From the NCBI RefSeq assembly GCF_900182695.1, contig NZ_FXTK01000004.1, forward strand, positions 274,507-338,506: a stretch of 64,000 nt of DNA, in the 5' to 3' direction. Source of the stretch: Paracoccus laeviglucosivorans. GTDB taxonomy: Bacteria; Pseudomonadota; Alphaproteobacteria; Rhodobacterales; Rhodobacteraceae. The translations under genes and the position numbers were made by a program. Under the pieces are notes generated by a model. It was not told the origin of the DNA, made no database searches, and saw only the letters and a list, made by a program, of their open reading frames with translations. How positions within the stretch are numbered: the first letter of the stretch is position 1; every line of letters starts with the position of its first letter. This document shows positions 63,683 to 64,000 of the stretch, piece after piece.

Positions 63683-64000
63683 CGAGCCTGTGTGGAAACA
63701 GGTGGTTAGCGGCGCGCGGGGAATCCGTGGTTGTCACTGCGGCTGATCCGCATCGACCGCGTCAGGCGGCGATTTCAGCTATCAGACGCCGGGTGCCGAT
63801 CAGGGAGATGGTCCGTTTGATGTTATAGGCGAGGACGTTCAGTGCCATTTCCGTCCTGACGTTCGGCAGGCGCCTTGTTAGGAAGTGCGTTGCGCCCATC
63901 CAGCTCTTTATCGTACCGAACGGATGCTCGACGGTGCAGCGTCTGCGCGTCATCGGATCCGGGTCGCGGCCAAGTCGCGCCAACATGTCGTCTACCAGAT
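63683..64000 (-). mobile_element. Insertion sequence, one end inside g7 (IS1182/IS5-like, continues off window)
   Basis: The element end is around 63683-63702, marked by a short inverted repeat CCTGTGTGGAAACAGG (63687-63702) close to the loss of g7 similarity. The transposase reads toward g7 and continues beyond 64000. I cannot see the other end or the target duplication, so exact borders and family are uncertain. Confidence 0.65.
63762..64000 (-). CDS. Transposase, DDE type, C-terminal part (5' end beyond window)
   Basis: C-terminal 79 codons of a DDE transposase (IS1182 or related IS5 group). The conserved R-x3-E-x6-K signature is RCTVEHPFGTIK, with the catalytic Glu; then WMGATHFLTRRLPNVRTEMA and LNVLAYNIKRTISLIG. 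The frame is open up to the right edge. The nearest stop is at 63762, about 80 bp from the presumed IS end, as expected for an intact 3' part. Confidence 0.85.
   Translation of the reverse strand, partial: LVDDMLARLGRDPDPMTRRRCTVEHPFGTIKSWMGATHFLTRRLPNVRTEMALNVLAYNIKRTISLIGTRRLIAEIAA

Noticed and set aside
1..64000. CRISPR array, tRNA or rRNA genes
   Set aside because: No regularly spaced repeats, and no tRNA-like or rRNA sequence noticed in the intergenic regions inspected.

Overview
The window is a stretch of a high-GC alphaproteobacterial chromosome, most likely from the Rhodobacteraceae and probably Paracoccus or a close relative. The reasons are: the ubiE / mutM / enoyl-CoA hydratase / rpsT / dnaA-dnaN-recF neighbourhood; the hprK-rapZ-EIIA-HPr cluster beside pckA; a split b/b' ATP synthase Fo operon together with a DUF1476 (zeta) F1-ATPase inhibitor; an fds-type NAD-dependent formate dehydrogenase; and an RcGTA-type gene transfer agent (GTA) cluster. 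There is no rRNA, tRNA or CRISPR, so the genus is an inference. Coding density is high, most genes are housekeeping, and many neighbours are coupled by 4-bp ATGA or GTGA overlaps.

Layout. 1-9.9 kb: ubiE (cut by the window edge) and mutM are divergent, followed by enoyl-CoA hydratase, rpsT with a good promoter and terminator, a 498-bp leader, dnaA-dnaN-recF, an adenine deaminase on the other strand, recO and a META-domain lipoprotein. 9.9-16.5 kb: acyl-CoA dehydrogenase, a TauE/SafE permease, dapE-GNAT-small membrane protein, glutamate-cysteine ligase and DUF2852. 16.5-21.2 kb: on the minus strand hprK-rapZ-EIIA-HPr-TetR-DUF2852, with a 29-bp palindrome between tetR and DUF2852; pckA is divergent. 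The chvI/chvG two-component genes I would expect next to hprK are not there. 21.3-26.1 kb: a compositionally odd DUF3885 gene, rnr and a membrane-anchored glutamate-synthase-like flavoprotein.

26.5-33.4 kb: a complete fdsGBA-fdhD-fdsD operon with a LysR gene upstream in the same direction and an unusual repeat-rich leader. 33.5-37 kb: purS, purC, DUF1476, an unrecognised gene and two PaaI-type thioesterases. 36.7-43.8 kb: two paralogous MerR regulators, acyl-CoA dehydrogenase, GST, thiolase and FadJ, which form a beta-oxidation block. 43.8-47.1 kb: a PfkB kinase, nth, ogt and an OmpA-type lipoprotein. 47.6-50.4 kb: atpI-atpB-atpE-atpX-atpF with a clear promoter and terminator. 50.5-54.8 kb: an ArsR regulator, 5'-nucleotidase, DUF952, pyrD and cysE.

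54.9-63.7 kb: the tail half of a GTA cluster on the minus strand (remnant g7, g8, g9, g10, g10.1, g11-g15, and a DUF2793 gene). Its g7 head-tail gene is cut at the 5' end by an insertion sequence whose transposase runs off the right edge. Head and packaging genes g1-g6 are not visible. They are either beyond the IS or lost. This interrupted GTA is the most notable feature. Others are a dispersed ~22-bp intergenic repeat (four full copies and one half copy), the TetR palindrome and the fds leader.
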